The position numbers and the translations under genes were made by a program. Shown here in pieces: positions 8,222-14,465 of a DNA stretch of 44,438 bases; position 1 is the stretch's first letter; every line of letters begins with the position of its first letter. The notes beneath the pieces are model-generated. The model saw only the letters and a program-made list of their open reading frames with translations. It had not been told where the DNA came from and ran no database searches. Source of the stretch: a virus; the IMG/VR virus record IMGVR_UViG_3300005529_000059, positions 1 through 44,438 of that record; one strand, written 5' to 3'.

Positions 8222-9210
8222 TACGCTACTACCTCCTGCAGCATTTCCGCCTTGCGGGCTTCCTTCAGAGTGTTCAATTGCTCATAGGTGTCGCCGAGTT
8301 TCGTTTTCTTGCCTTTAGTCAAATCCCAAGCCGTCTTCAGTTGATCGAGATTCTTCGCACCCTGGATGGCATCGCGGATCTGCTTGAACAGGTTCTCCCG
8401 TTCCTTGTTTTTTTGCTCTTCGGCCTTGGCCTGTGCTGCGGCATCCTTTTCGGCAGTTTCTTCCGCCGTGCCGAGCGTTCCTTGTTTTGTTCCGCTCAGG
8501 TATGAAACAACTGGCTCAATGGTTGAGTAATTCGGCCAATCAATCGTCCGGCCCGACAAAATGCCCGATCGATCCTTCTCAAAAAACACTTTGATAATGA
8601 AACTGCCGTCAGTGTCGAACTCGGGGCGCATTCTCCCGCAAACGTGTGGCTCATGGGACGTCTCGCCTTCGGCCTTCATTTTGGTTCCCGTGACATGGGA
8701 TTCGCCTTCTTCGTCTTCTTCCATTACGACACCTTCACGACCGCACAACAGCGCATGAAAGTTGCCATCAAGAAATAGCGACATGAGTTTCTTGTAAGGC
8801 TTTTTGATGCCTTGCCACGCCTGAATTGGAATGCCGCCGTTGGACATGAGCTTCCCCGTATAGGCAGCTCGCGCAGCCTCCCACAGATGGGTAATGGAAT
8901 CGATCACAACAACGGAATGCTCCGCCGGATCGATGCTTTCAATGGCCTCAACTGTTTCCATAATGGAGCGCGTGATTAAGCGGTCGAAGTCGAATGCTTT
9001 CGGATGGACTTTCCGCTGGGCAATATCCATAGCATAGAACTCCGTACCACGCTCCGTGTCAATGTAAGCGATTCTCTTTTTATCGCGAGCCGCCAGCCCT
9101 TCAGCCCAAAGCAGGGACGTGAGCGTCTTGCCAGTGCCCGCTTTGCCATAGAGAGCGGCCTTAAAAAATGCCTGTTCGGATGTTGCTTTCTGAAACAGTT
9201 TCGTACTCAT
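8221..9210 (-). CDS. Sak4-like RecA-fold ATPase (single-strand annealing recombinase)
   Basis: This is 329 residues. Walker A is at about residues 22-29 (GKAGTGKT) and Walker B at 100-104 (VVVID, followed by SITHLW). A C-terminal Lys/Glu-rich helical segment covers residues 240-329. This matches the AAA_24/Sak4 group of shortened RecA-like phage recombinases, which act in strand annealing and repair. The C-terminal extension is longer than in minimal Sak4 proteins. It is directly coupled to the SSB-like gene, the pairing expected for this family. It lies in the leftward early operon controlled from 11988-12025. Confidence 0.75.
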   Translation of the reverse strand: MSTKLFQKATSEQAFFKAALYGKAGTGKTLTSLLWAEGLAARDKKRIAYIDTERGTEFYAMDIAQRKVHPKAFDFDRLITRSIMETVEAIESIDPAEHSVVVIDSITHLWEAARAAYTGKLMSNGGIPIQAWQGIKKPYKKLMSLFLDGNFHALLCGREGVVMEEDEEGESHVTGTKMKAEGETSHEPHVCGRMRPEFDTDGSFIIKVFFEKDRSGILSGRTIDWPNYSTIEPVVSYLSGTKQGTLGTAEETAEKDAAAQAKAEEQKNKERENLFKQIRDAIQGAKNLDQLKTAWDLTKGKKTKLGDTYEQLNTLKEARKAEMLQEVVA

Positions 9211-9325
9211 TATCGTTTTCTCCTTTTAATGCCCTTCCGTAGTCTGAAGGGATTGAATTGGAATCACAGACACACTGCCGCTTGGGTTCGCAGCATTCTT
9301 CACAAAAATCTTCATCAGGAATCAT
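9161..9325 (-). CDS. Possible small Cys-rich protein
   Basis: This is a 54-residue frame beginning MIPDEDFCEECCEPKRQCVC, with five cysteines in a CxxCC and CxC pattern that could bind zinc. It overlaps the start of the Sak4-like gene by 50 bases in another frame. A GGAG lies about 13 bases upstream of the ATG, which is longer than ideal. The operon is otherwise packed, and this frame fills the only gap of over 100 bases between 9210 and 9358, which favours it. Confidence 0.4.
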   Translation of the reverse strand: MIPDEDFCEECCEPKRQCVCDSNSIPSDYGRALKGENDNEYETVSESNIRTGIF

Positions 9326-9357
9326 TCTGGAATTACGACTCCTTTCCTTCTCTCACT

Positions 9358-9975
9358 TCACAACTTAATTTCACCGAGAATTTCACGCTTCATCGCTGCG
9401 CACTTATCGTCTTGCCACACAACTTCACCGTAGAGCGCAACAATCCAAAGACGCTCGCCGTTCCATTTGTCCGGGTTCATGGTCGCGTGAAATCCGCGAT
9501 GGCAGATACTTAGCTTGCCTGTAAGTTCTTGAACGAGTCCCGGTCGCGCAGGTTCTTTCGCAGAGCCGCCATTACTCGGCAATCCGTTCGGGTCCGATCT
9601 CCAGAAGGCAAGCGCCGTCGCGCTTGCTACTGCTTCCTTGAAGGCATTTTGCTGGTTAGCGGGCCATGATTGGATAGCGGCTTCGGCGAGTTGTGGATAC
9701 TGCAAGCCGTAGCCGTAGCCGTCGCCGGAGCCGTAGCCGTAGCCGTAGCCGTCGCCGGAGCCGGAGCCGAAGCCGTCGCCGGAGCCGGAGCCGGAGCCGA
9801 AGCCGTCGCCGGAGCCGGAGCCGTAGCCGGAGCCGTCGCCGGAGCCGGAGCCATAGCCGTCGCCGTAGCCGTAGCCGTAGCCGGAGCCGTAGCCGTCGCC
9901 GTAGCCGTAGCCGGAGAAATCAGCCATCGTCCAGTCTGGCAACTGGCCTCGGCTGATTGTCGCCTCGCAGATCAT
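9358..9975 (-). CDS. Phage protein with a 35-unit XG dipeptide repeat insert
   Basis: This is 205 residues. The ATG at 9975 is chosen because GGAGG precedes it and it overlaps the previous stop (ATGA). Residues 1-20 are ordinary. Residues 21-90 are 35 consecutive dipeptides of the form Tyr, Ser, Asp or Phe followed by Gly. The remaining 115 residues form a conserved-looking domain with LSICHRGFHATMNPDKWNGE and a following ERLWIVALYGEV block, a segment I recall from other phage early proteins of unknown function. The repeat resembles an intrinsically disordered, self-associating low-complexity region. No activity can be assigned. Confidence 0.75.
   Translation of the reverse strand: MICEATISRGQLPDWTMADFSGYGYGDGYGSGYGYGYGDGYGSGSGDGSGYGSGSGDGFGSGSGSGDGFGSGSGDGYGYGYGSGDGYGYGLQYPQLAEAAIQSWPANQQNAFKEAVASATALAFWRSDPNGLPSNGGSAKEPARPGLVQELTGKLSICHRGFHATMNPDKWNGERLWIVALYGEVVWQDDKCAAMKREILGEIKL
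9706..9915. repeat. Hexanucleotide tandem repeat, 35 units
   Basis: These are 210 bases of uninterrupted 6-base units. On the plus strand the units are gccgta, gccgtc, gccgga and gccgaa. The first four bases are invariant and the last two vary. On the coding (minus) strand they give TAC, GAC, TCC or TTC followed by GGC. Such an array can change length by slippage in six-base steps without breaking the frame. Confidence 0.97.
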
Positions 9976-10250
9976 TTCGCCTCCAGCCAACGCTTCTCAG
10001 CTTCAGGAGAAACTTCCAGCACGGCAGTAATGCTGCGCAAGGTAATATCCGCAGCGGGACCGATCTTGCACGAGCCATTCGGCCCAATCGCCGCAAGGCC
10101 CATGAAACCACGCAAATCCGCAGACCAATAAATGCAAAGCCGCGAGCGTTTCAAGAAAATGGTTTCGCCGTTCGTATCATCGGCATATCCAAAGAAGACG
10201 CCCCTATGGGCCGTCGTAACTACTACAGGTCTCTCTTTTGTCTTAGGCAT
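9972..10250 (-). CDS. DUF6948-like phage protein
   Basis: This is 92 residues with an AGGAG ribosome binding site. It has the family pattern PVVVTTAHRGVFFGYADD, then an LCIYWSADLRGFMGLAAIGP block, then a C-terminal ITAVLEVSPEAEKRW. I recognise this as the DUF6948 type of small phage early protein; function unknown. Its stop overlaps the start of the XG-repeat protein, so they are co-translated. Confidence 0.7.
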   Translation of the reverse strand: MPKTKERPVVVTTAHRGVFFGYADDTNGETIFLKRSRLCIYWSADLRGFMGLAAIGPNGSCKIGPAADITLRSITAVLEVSPEAEKRWLEAK

Positions 10251-10504
10251 GATTTCTCCTTTTCTGAATTTGATTCTTCTTGTGTCATCTCGCGCAGTTG
10301 CCGCGACAATTCGTCTACAGTTCTGACTATTGTCGAAGCGCGGGCTTCATTGAATTCCGCTTTACTGGCATCCTCTCGGATCTGTTCCGCTAATCCGCGA
10401 ATTATGCAAAGTCCGTTATTTGCAACATGCGCCAAAGATTCTCGTGCTTCTCTCGGCATGGCGCGTAACTGCTCCAGTCCGGTCTTGGATGCGCGAGAAT
10501 TCAT
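10223..10504 (-). CDS. Hypothetical helical early protein
   Basis: This is 93 residues, Arg/Glu/Ala-rich, predicted almost wholly helical. One segment (SLAHVANNGLCIIRGLAEQI) resembles a four-helix or coiled-coil core. It overlaps the DUF6948 gene by 28 bases and the upstream gene by four (ATGA). No family is recognised. Confidence 0.65.
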   Translation of the reverse strand: MNSRASKTGLEQLRAMPREARESLAHVANNGLCIIRGLAEQIREDASKAEFNEARASTIVRTVDELSRQLREMTQEESNSEKEKSCLRQKRDL

Positions 10505-10809
10505 TTCTTCCGCTCCACGCGCTTCAGCCAGCCGCTTAGAGTGCTGCGATGATCCAGCGGAGAGCGAGCCGCAGCGCCTTTATGATGGGCACGGTCAGGC
10601 TGTCCCATAAAAAGCGGCTTGCCTTTTGTCGAAAGATTTATCCCTCTTCGTCCGTCTTTCAGTAATGGCACGCAGTGATCGCGGAGAATTTCTGGCGGTG
10701 GCTCATCAGAGAGATAATCGACCGCGTCTACCAGTGCCTTTTCGCGTGCTTCCTTCTCCGCGAGTTTCTTCTTGCGCTGAATCCGGTTGAACATGGCGTC
10801 GAAACTCAT
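10501..10809 (-). CDS. Hypothetical basic early protein
   Basis: This is 102 residues from the ATG at 10809, which overlaps the stop of the upstream membrane-protein gene (ATGA). A longer in-frame start is possible but would read through that gene. The N-terminal third is a Lys/Glu-rich helix (AMFNRIQRKKKLAEKEAREK). The C-terminal half contains HHKGAAARSPLDHRSTLSGW, basic and possibly DNA-contacting. Function unknown. Confidence 0.6.
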   Translation of the reverse strand: MSFDAMFNRIQRKKKLAEKEAREKALVDAVDYLSDEPPPEILRDHCVPLLKDGRRGINLSTKGKPLFMGQPDRAHHKGAAARSPLDHRSTLSGWLKRVERKK

Positions 10810-10967
10810 GATCGCGCAATCCGCTCCAGTTTTTCTTGTTCGGAGCCTGCGTGCCAATCGCGATAGATAACCCACACGCCAAGGCCAGCGCAGAACATAG
10901 CGGCGGCGGTAAAGCAGACCGCGCCCAAAATCACCCACCCGACACCAATCGCCTCGTAGATGTTCAT
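10806..10967 (-). CDS. Small membrane protein
   Basis: This is 53 residues with a GGAG ribosome binding site. One long hydrophobic segment (GWVILGAVCFTAAAMFCAGL, extending to GVWVIY) is followed by a charged C-terminal tail. It probably spans the inner membrane once. ATGA overlaps on both sides put it in the same early operon. The role could be host takeover or exclusion, but nothing in the sequence decides. Confidence 0.6.
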   Translation of the reverse strand: MNIYEAIGVGWVILGAVCFTAAAMFCAGLGVWVIYRDWHAGSEQEKLERIARS

Positions 10968-11134
10968 TGATTCTCCTCTCCATAAACGAGCCACATAAAC
11001 GCGTGCCAAGCGTCTCCGCTCATCGCCTCGTGGACTTGTGGCATCACCGCACAGTACTCCGCTCCTGTGGAATGCTCCCTGAAGTACCGTAGGGCGTCAA
11101 TTAACCGGAGATCCCAAATGGATAGTTCGTACAT
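10964..11134 (-). CDS. Hypothetical early protein
   Basis: This is 56 residues from the ATG at 11134; a GTG at 11149 would add five residues and overlap the upstream gene. The sequence has an N-terminal LRLIDALRYFREHSTGAEY segment and a Trp-rich C-terminus (GDAWHAFMWLVYGEEN). No family is recognised. Confidence 0.55.
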   Translation of the reverse strand: MYELSIWDLRLIDALRYFREHSTGAEYCAVMPQVHEAMSGDAWHAFMWLVYGEENQ

Positions 11135-11136
11135 CG

Positions 11137-11331
11137 TCACAGGACACACTCACAATCCCGGCTGCGTTTACCGCATCGGACACAGGAATCACATTTATCG
11201 CAGATCAACCAACCATCCGGGTGCCGTGTGATTCGGTCGGTTGGGGTACAGCATACTTGGCAAATGATTCCGAGTAAGCACAGGATGAACCTGTCGGGAT
11301 TGCTGTAGAAGTCTTCAAGATTGGTGCTCAT
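11137..11331 (-). CDS. Small zinc-ribbon-like protein
   Basis: This is 64 residues from the ATG at 11331, which overlaps the upstream stop (ATGA). Cys-rich: CQVCC in the middle, then CDKCDSCVRCGKRSRDCEC near the end, enough for one or two zinc sites. It probably binds nucleic acid or a host protein; no family is recognised. Confidence 0.6.
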   Translation of the reverse strand: MSTNLEDFYSNPDRFILCLLGIICQVCCTPTDRITRHPDGWLICDKCDSCVRCGKRSRDCECVL

Positions 11332-11546
11332 GCGAAATCCTGCTTTATCCCAGCGTTGAAATCTTTCATGCAGAACGAGCACGGCTCGCCTGCAACCTCT
11401 GCCAATCCGTTCAGCCGCGCTTGCTCTGTGACGCCTTTATAGAAGCGAACATCTACTGGGTGGCGACACGCGGCAAATACTTCTGTGGATTCTTCTTCCA
11501 TCTCGGCATGACGCGACACGTACTCAACAATCGGCGTGTTAACCAT
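11328..11546 (-). CDS. Hypothetical early protein with a CxxC motif
   Basis: This is 72 residues with a strong GGAGG ribosome binding site. An acidic helix near residue 15 is followed by CRHPVDVRFYKGV and a C-terminal CSFC pair. It overlaps both neighbours. Function unknown. Confidence 0.6.
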   Translation of the reverse strand: MVNTPIVEYVSRHAEMEEESTEVFAACRHPVDVRFYKGVTEQARLNGLAEVAGEPCSFCMKDFNAGIKQDFA

Positions 11547-11988
11547 TGGAATCCTCCAAATGCTGTCTTCGGCACTCCGGGTCTTGGCAATTCATACGGG
11601 TGCATAGCGGTTTAACAGGATAAGAAGCGGAGGCCGCAGATTGCGGGGTGGTCCCCTGCGGCCCTCCGTCAACGCCCGAAGAAAGGAGTGAAGCGGGCGT
11701 TTTCTCGTCAGGTCTGTTATAGAAAGCCCATTGTGCCGCACAGTAGAGATAGTCGGCACGATGGTCATGGATATACCAACATTCGGCGCATAAAGCTTCG
11801 CTTTCGCCGTCTTGCTCGCTCTCGCGTGTTGTCGCTTCTTCGGCTCCGCACATGACGCAATGTCCTTCCACGTCGCGGGCTTGACTCCCAAGCTCCTGAG
11901 GCGCGGGTTGCGGGGTTCCTGCCTCCGGTAATACCGGCTGCGTTTGCATCCCTGTTTCGACCTGCGTCCCTGACGTGTGCTTAACCAT
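11539..11988 (-). CDS. Zinc-finger-like first protein of the leftward early operon
   Basis: This is 149 residues. A disordered Gln/Pro/Thr-rich N-terminus is followed by a CVMCGAEE...CAEC zinc-binding arrangement at about residues 44-70, and a C-terminal C-x4-C-x4-C-x3-H group (CTRMNCQDPECRRQH). No Shine-Dalgarno is seen. The ATG lies about three bases after the start predicted from the TTGACA/TGTACT promoter at 11998-12025, so the message may be leaderless. Being promoter-proximal, it may be an early regulator. Confidence 0.65.
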   Translation of the reverse strand: MVKHTSGTQVETGMQTQPVLPEAGTPQPAPQELGSQARDVEGHCVMCGAEEATTRESEQDGESEALCAECWYIHDHRADYLYCAAQWAFYNRPDEKTPASLLSSGVDGGPQGTTPQSAASASYPVKPLCTRMNCQDPECRRQHLEDSNG

Positions 11989-11997
11989 TCAATACAC

Positions 11998-12025
11998 AGT
12001 ACACAATGTGTACTTCGCTTGTCAA
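11998..12025 (-). promoter_or_regulatory. Leftward early promoter with operator O1
   Basis: The minus strand has TTGACA (12025-12020), a 16-base spacer, and TGTACT (12003-11998). The perfect palindrome GTACAC-AAT-GTGTAC (11999-12013) lies between and across the -10, so a bound repressor would block RNA polymerase. The same palindrome recurs at 12752-12766. The likely binder is one of the two nearby HTH proteins. Confidence 0.7.
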
Positions 12026-12057
12026 ATATTTTATTTCTCGTCAGGGTGATCGGAAGT

Positions 12058-12099
12058 CTGACAGAATCCCGCCTTATCTTTGTGTACACTTCCGTACAT
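12058..12099 (+). promoter_or_regulatory. Possible rightward promoter and half-sites before the repressor gene
   Basis: CTGACA (12058-12063) and TGTGTA (12081-12086) are 17 bases apart. GTGTACAC (12082-12089) and GTACAT (12094-12099) resemble pieces of the GTACAC operator, though without its full two-arm spacing. This would allow autoregulation of the downstream gene. The -10 match is poor, so this is tentative. Confidence 0.35.
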
Positions 12100-12119
12100 G
12101 AACGAAGAGAGGAACGCCT

Positions 12120-12497
12120 ATGACAACGACCAACTGGAAGCGGCTGTTAGGCGAACAATTACGAACGTTCCGACTTAAAGCCCACGGAGGGAAAGGAATT
12201 ACTCTCGATAAGGCCGCAGCAACAATAGGACGGACGCGGACCTATATCAATCGACTGGAAACGCAGATGGAGAAGCAGAACCCTTCAATGAAGATATTGG
12301 AGCAGCTCTGCACTTTATATGGGCGGCCGATCGGGGATCTCTTCGAACCGATCGTGCCCAGCAAAGCAGCGGAATGGCAGTCTAACGACCTGCACGTGAA
12401 GTTAGACGAGATCCTAAGAGGACCGGAAAAGATCGCCAGTGCCATAGAAGAAAACATTTTGGGTATGCACGACCGCATGAAGCGGCACAAAAAGTAA
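12120..12497 (+). CDS. XRE-family HTH repressor
   Basis: This is 125 residues with a GAGG ribosome binding site. A helix-turn-helix covers about residues 10-75 (ITLDKAAATIGRTRTYINRL is the recognition region, followed by the typical KILEQLCTLYGRPIGDLFEP end). The C-terminal 50 residues are helical and probably dimerise. It has no LexA/CI-type protease domain, so induction would not be by RecA-stimulated self-cleavage. It lies divergent from the early operon across an operator, the classical position for a lysogeny regulator. Confidence 0.8.
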   Translation: MTTTNWKRLLGEQLRTFRLKAHGGKGITLDKAAATIGRTRTYINRLETQMEKQNPSMKILEQLCTLYGRPIGDLFEPIVPSKAAEWQSNDLHVKLDEILRGPEKIASAIEENILGMHDRMKRHKK

Positions 12498-12594
12498 AAA
12501 ACCGCTTGCATGACGGGCGTCCAGGTTTTAAAGTGACGCCCGCTCCTTCCTCTCATACTCTCGCTTAGTTCATGTTCCGAGGAGATTCTACAAG

Positions 12595-12744
12595 ATGAGA
12601 AAAACAATCAAACGCGTTGAGTCCATATTCAACTCCAAGAATCCTAAGGTAATCAACGCGGTAAAGGAGTCGGTGGACGCTCTTTACGACAGGGCCAAGC
12701 CGAAGAAAACACCAAAGCCGCGAATTGCCAAAACCCACCGTTGA
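12595..12744 (+). CDS. Small basic protein
   Basis: This is 49 residues with a good GGAG ribosome binding site. Strongly basic: MRKTIKRVESIFNSKNPKVI at the start and a Lys/Pro-rich tail (AKPKKTPKPRIAKTH). Likely to bind nucleic acid. Its stop codon lies within the -35 box of the promoter for the next HTH gene. Function unknown. Confidence 0.6.
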   Translation: MRKTIKRVESIFNSKNPKVINAVKESVDALYDRAKPKKTPKPRIAKTHR

Positions 12745-12769
12745 CTTTATAGTACACATAGTGTACGGT
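12741..12769 (+). promoter_or_regulatory. Promoter with operator O2 before the Cro-like gene
   Basis: TTGACT (12741-12746), a 17-base spacer and TACGGT (12764-12769) make a promoter. GTACAC-ATA-GTGTAC (12752-12766) occupies the spacer. This palindrome has the same arms and spacing as O1. Transcription should start near 12776, five bases before the ATG at 12781. Confidence 0.65.
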
Positions 12770-12780
12770 AGCCGTGTCAT

Positions 12781-13002
12781 ATGCACACAAAGGCACGGTA
12801 TAACTTAAAGCCGCTGGAAGATGCTAGACGCCTCCAGCGGCATTCCCTTCGAAAACTCGGGCACGTTTTAAACATCAGCTACAGCTATGTCGGGCACCTC
12901 TTGAGCGGTCGGCGTCAGAACGAGGACCGGCTTAAGAAATTGGCCGCAGTGCTTCACGTGCCATGGGGAAAAGTCGAAGCAGGTGCGCGTAGGAGCGCAT
13001 AG
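12781..13002 (+). CDS. Cro-like small HTH protein
   Basis: This is 73 residues. The HTH spans about residues 18-60: SLRKLGHVLNISYSYVGHLL, then RRQNEDRLKKLAAVLHVPW. It is almost only a DNA-binding domain, as in Cro proteins. There is no Shine-Dalgarno before the ATG, and the promoter places the transcript start a few bases upstream, so translation is probably leaderless. It probably shares the GTACAC operator with the 125-residue repressor. Confidence 0.75.
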   Translation: MHTKARYNLKPLEDARRLQRHSLRKLGHVLNISYSYVGHLLSGRRQNEDRLKKLAAVLHVPWGKVEAGARRSA

Positions 13003-13009
13003 AGGGAAC

Positions 13010-13165
13010 ATGATCTTCGAGCTGGGCACGCTGTTTAATTGGATTGCGCTGCGCATTGGCACAGGCGAGCCATATTTCTGCGTGGCCGTTAAGCGTGAGC
13101 CGCTGGGCTTGATGCTGATTTTCTTCGGATCAATGTGGACGACGAAGAAGTACAGAGAGAAGTAG
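13010..13165 (+). CDS. Small protein with a hydrophobic segment
   Basis: This is 51 residues from the ATG at 13010, preceded by AGAGGGAAC as ribosome binding site. A hydrophobic stretch near the C-terminus (PLGLMLIFFGSMW) ends in a basic tail (TTKKYREK). Possibly a membrane peptide. The same AGAGGGAAC-ATG start context recurs before the next two genes. Confidence 0.5.
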   Translation: MIFELGTLFNWIALRIGTGEPYFCVAVKREPLGLMLIFFGSMWTTKKYREK

Positions 13166-13172
13166 AGGGAAC

Positions 13173-13583
13173 ATGACGAGATATAGCACCGAAGCGGAAT
13201 ACCGCAAAGGCGGTTGGCGTTGCTTCCACTGCGATGAAACATTCACAACTCCCGGCGCTGCGCAGGATCACTTCGGCAACTATTTGAACTCAACCCCGGG
13301 CTGCATTCTCAAGGTCCAGCTTGGAAATGAGCGCGGTTGGCTAATGGAAATCCGTAGGCTTCAGGAAGAAAACGCGCATCTCCGGCAACAGATGAACGAA
13401 GAGTACTGGAATCAAACCGCGTTCGCAGCTCACCTGAAGACGCTTATTCAGAGCTATCGACCGTTCAGAAAGTGCGAGACCTTGCAGGATGTGTTCAACG
13501 TTTACGACAGCATGGAAGGCCGAGCCTTAGCAGCGGGAGACGCACACGCATATTGGCCAAGCCATGAGGTAGAGGGAACATGA
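13173..13583 (+). CDS. Zinc-finger-containing phage protein
   Basis: This is 136 residues with a GAGGG ribosome binding site. Residues 14-34 form a C2H2-like finger (WRCFHCDETFTTPGAAQDHF). A coiled-coil segment follows (MEIRRLQEENAHLRQQMN), then a C-terminal region with FRKCETLQDVFNVYDSM. This finger-plus-coil plan is common in environmental phage early genes of unknown role; a regulator is likely. Confidence 0.7.
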   Translation: MTRYSTEAEYRKGGWRCFHCDETFTTPGAAQDHFGNYLNSTPGCILKVQLGNERGWLMEIRRLQEENAHLRQQMNEEYWNQTAFAAHLKTLIQSYRPFRKCETLQDVFNVYDSMEGRALAAGDAHAYWPSHEVEGT

Positions 13584-13831
13584 CGAGATTCGCCCGCAGC
13601 GCTCCAGTCCGCGTTTTCGTCAAGAAGCGGTATGAGCGGCGACGGCTTAATTTCGAATGTCTTTGCTTGCCGGACGCCGAAACGCACGGCATTAAATGGC
13701 GCTGCGGTAAATGCAATCGAGGGCGGATCGTGCCGGAGAAATGGTTTCGCTGTCGTGTGTGCGGCTATCAAGTATCAGAAGTTCTATATTTGTATGATTT
13801 GAAGCCGGGTCGGGCGAATAGAGAGACATGA
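13580..13831 (+). CDS. Zinc-ribbon protein
   Basis: This is 83 residues, overlapping the previous gene by four bases. An Arg-rich N-terminus (PVRVFVKKRYERRRLN) precedes CGKC and CRVCG knuckles at about residues 42-61, a standard zinc ribbon. It probably binds nucleic acid. In the same frame after its TGA a protein-like sequence continues to 13990 (see findings). Confidence 0.65.
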   Translation: MTRFARSAPVRVFVKKRYERRRLNFECLCLPDAETHGIKWRCGKCNRGRIVPEKWFRCRVCGYQVSEVLYLYDLKPGRANRET

Positions 13832-13846
13832 GATTCGCGCTGCGGC

Positions 13847-13990
13847 GTGGAAGGACACGCCTTCGATCAGATCCAAGCGGGCGGAGTAGATCAGCATATC
13901 TCCGTGGCGCGGATGCTAAGGAAGCAGTTGGATGTCAGGCTGACGCATCCAGAGCTGGAATCAAGCCCAGCCAGCGCGAATAGACATTAG
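13847..13990 (+). CDS. Possible small protein with GTG start, or readthrough extension
   Basis: This frame reads naturally (HAFDQIQAGGVDQHISVARM, then LRKQLDVRLTHPELES), 47 residues from a GTG without a clear ribosome binding site. It is in the same frame as the zinc-ribbon gene, separated by one TGA at 13829-13831. A competing frame from the ATG at 13828 gives 51 Arg/Ser-rich residues that look non-native. This could be a separate gene, a readthrough product or the remnant of a longer gene. Confidence 0.35.
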   Translation: MEGHAFDQIQAGGVDQHISVARMLRKQLDVRLTHPELESSPASANRH

Positions 13991-14005
13991 AGGACCGGAG
14001 TGGTG

Positions 14006-14152
14006 ATGACACCGGATTTAGTCGACCGCCTTTTAGCGTTTGAAGCCACTTTGGCAAACGAAGACGCAGAATTAGTCCAAGCTGCCGTTGATGAGATCAC
14101 GCGCCTGCGGACGGCGCTGGAACTTGCCATGAATACTCCACAGAAGATATGA
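14006..14152 (+). CDS. Small acidic helical protein
   Basis: This is 48 residues with a GGAG ribosome binding site. It reads as one long acidic helix (LVDRLLAFEATLANEDAELV, then QAAVDEITRLRTALELAMN). It overlaps the excisionase-like gene by four bases (ATGA), so the two are co-translated. Function unknown. Confidence 0.6.
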   Translation: MTPDLVDRLLAFEATLANEDAELVQAAVDEITRLRTALELAMNTPQKI

Positions 14153-14400
14153 AACTCGCTCTCACTATTCCTGAAGCTGCTGAGGAGATCGGTATGTCCG
14201 AAGGCTTCGTCAAAAAGCAGATTCGCGAAGGGCTGCTTGTTGCGCGGAAATTCGGCCGGCATACCAGGATCGAGTCAAGTGCCCTTCAAGAATGGGTCCG
14301 CCGCACGAAAATTGTAGTGAATGCCACCGATTCTGATAGGTCACTGACGGAAAATAACAAAAATCAAGTCATTGAAAAGACGGTAGGTGTCCGATCATGA
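14149..14400 (+). CDS. Excisionase-like HTH protein
   Basis: This is 83 residues. The N-terminal 55 match the MerR/excisionase-type HTH_17 domain: LTIPEAAEEIGMSEGFVKKQ, then IREGLLVARKFGRHTRIESS and a W in the last helix (LQEWV). Such proteins bend att-site DNA and direct integrase toward excision, or act as transcription factors. Its position beside the convergent integrase supports excisionase. The C-terminal 28 residues are polar and probably disordered. Confidence 0.7.
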   Translation: MKLALTIPEAAEEIGMSEGFVKKQIREGLLVARKFGRHTRIESSALQEWVRRTKIVVNATDSDRSLTENNKNQVIEKTVGVRS

Positions 14401-14418
14401 CCGGCTATAATCGAGTGC

Positions 14419-14443
14419 ATGATACGACTGTTAATAGTATCAT
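14419..14443. repeat. Inverted repeat between xis-like gene and integrase
   Basis: ATGATAC and GTATCAT are perfect arms separated by 11 bases, within the 65-base gap between the convergent excisionase-like and integrase genes. It may be part of attP, an integrase arm or excisionase site, or a weak bidirectional terminator. There is no T run. The sequence cannot decide. Confidence 0.5.
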
Positions 14444-14465
14444 TTTCAATGATTTAGGCCTAAAA

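Noticed and set aside
9706-9915. CRISPR array
   Set aside because: The repetition is a continuous hexamer microsatellite with no spacers. No other CRISPR-like array was seen.
9670-10131. Plus-strand frames across the hexanucleotide array (AVAVAG and SRSRRR repeats)
   Set aside because: They are other readings of the same 6-base repeat. The minus frame has a GGAGG, ATGA coupling and a conserved-looking C-terminal domain.
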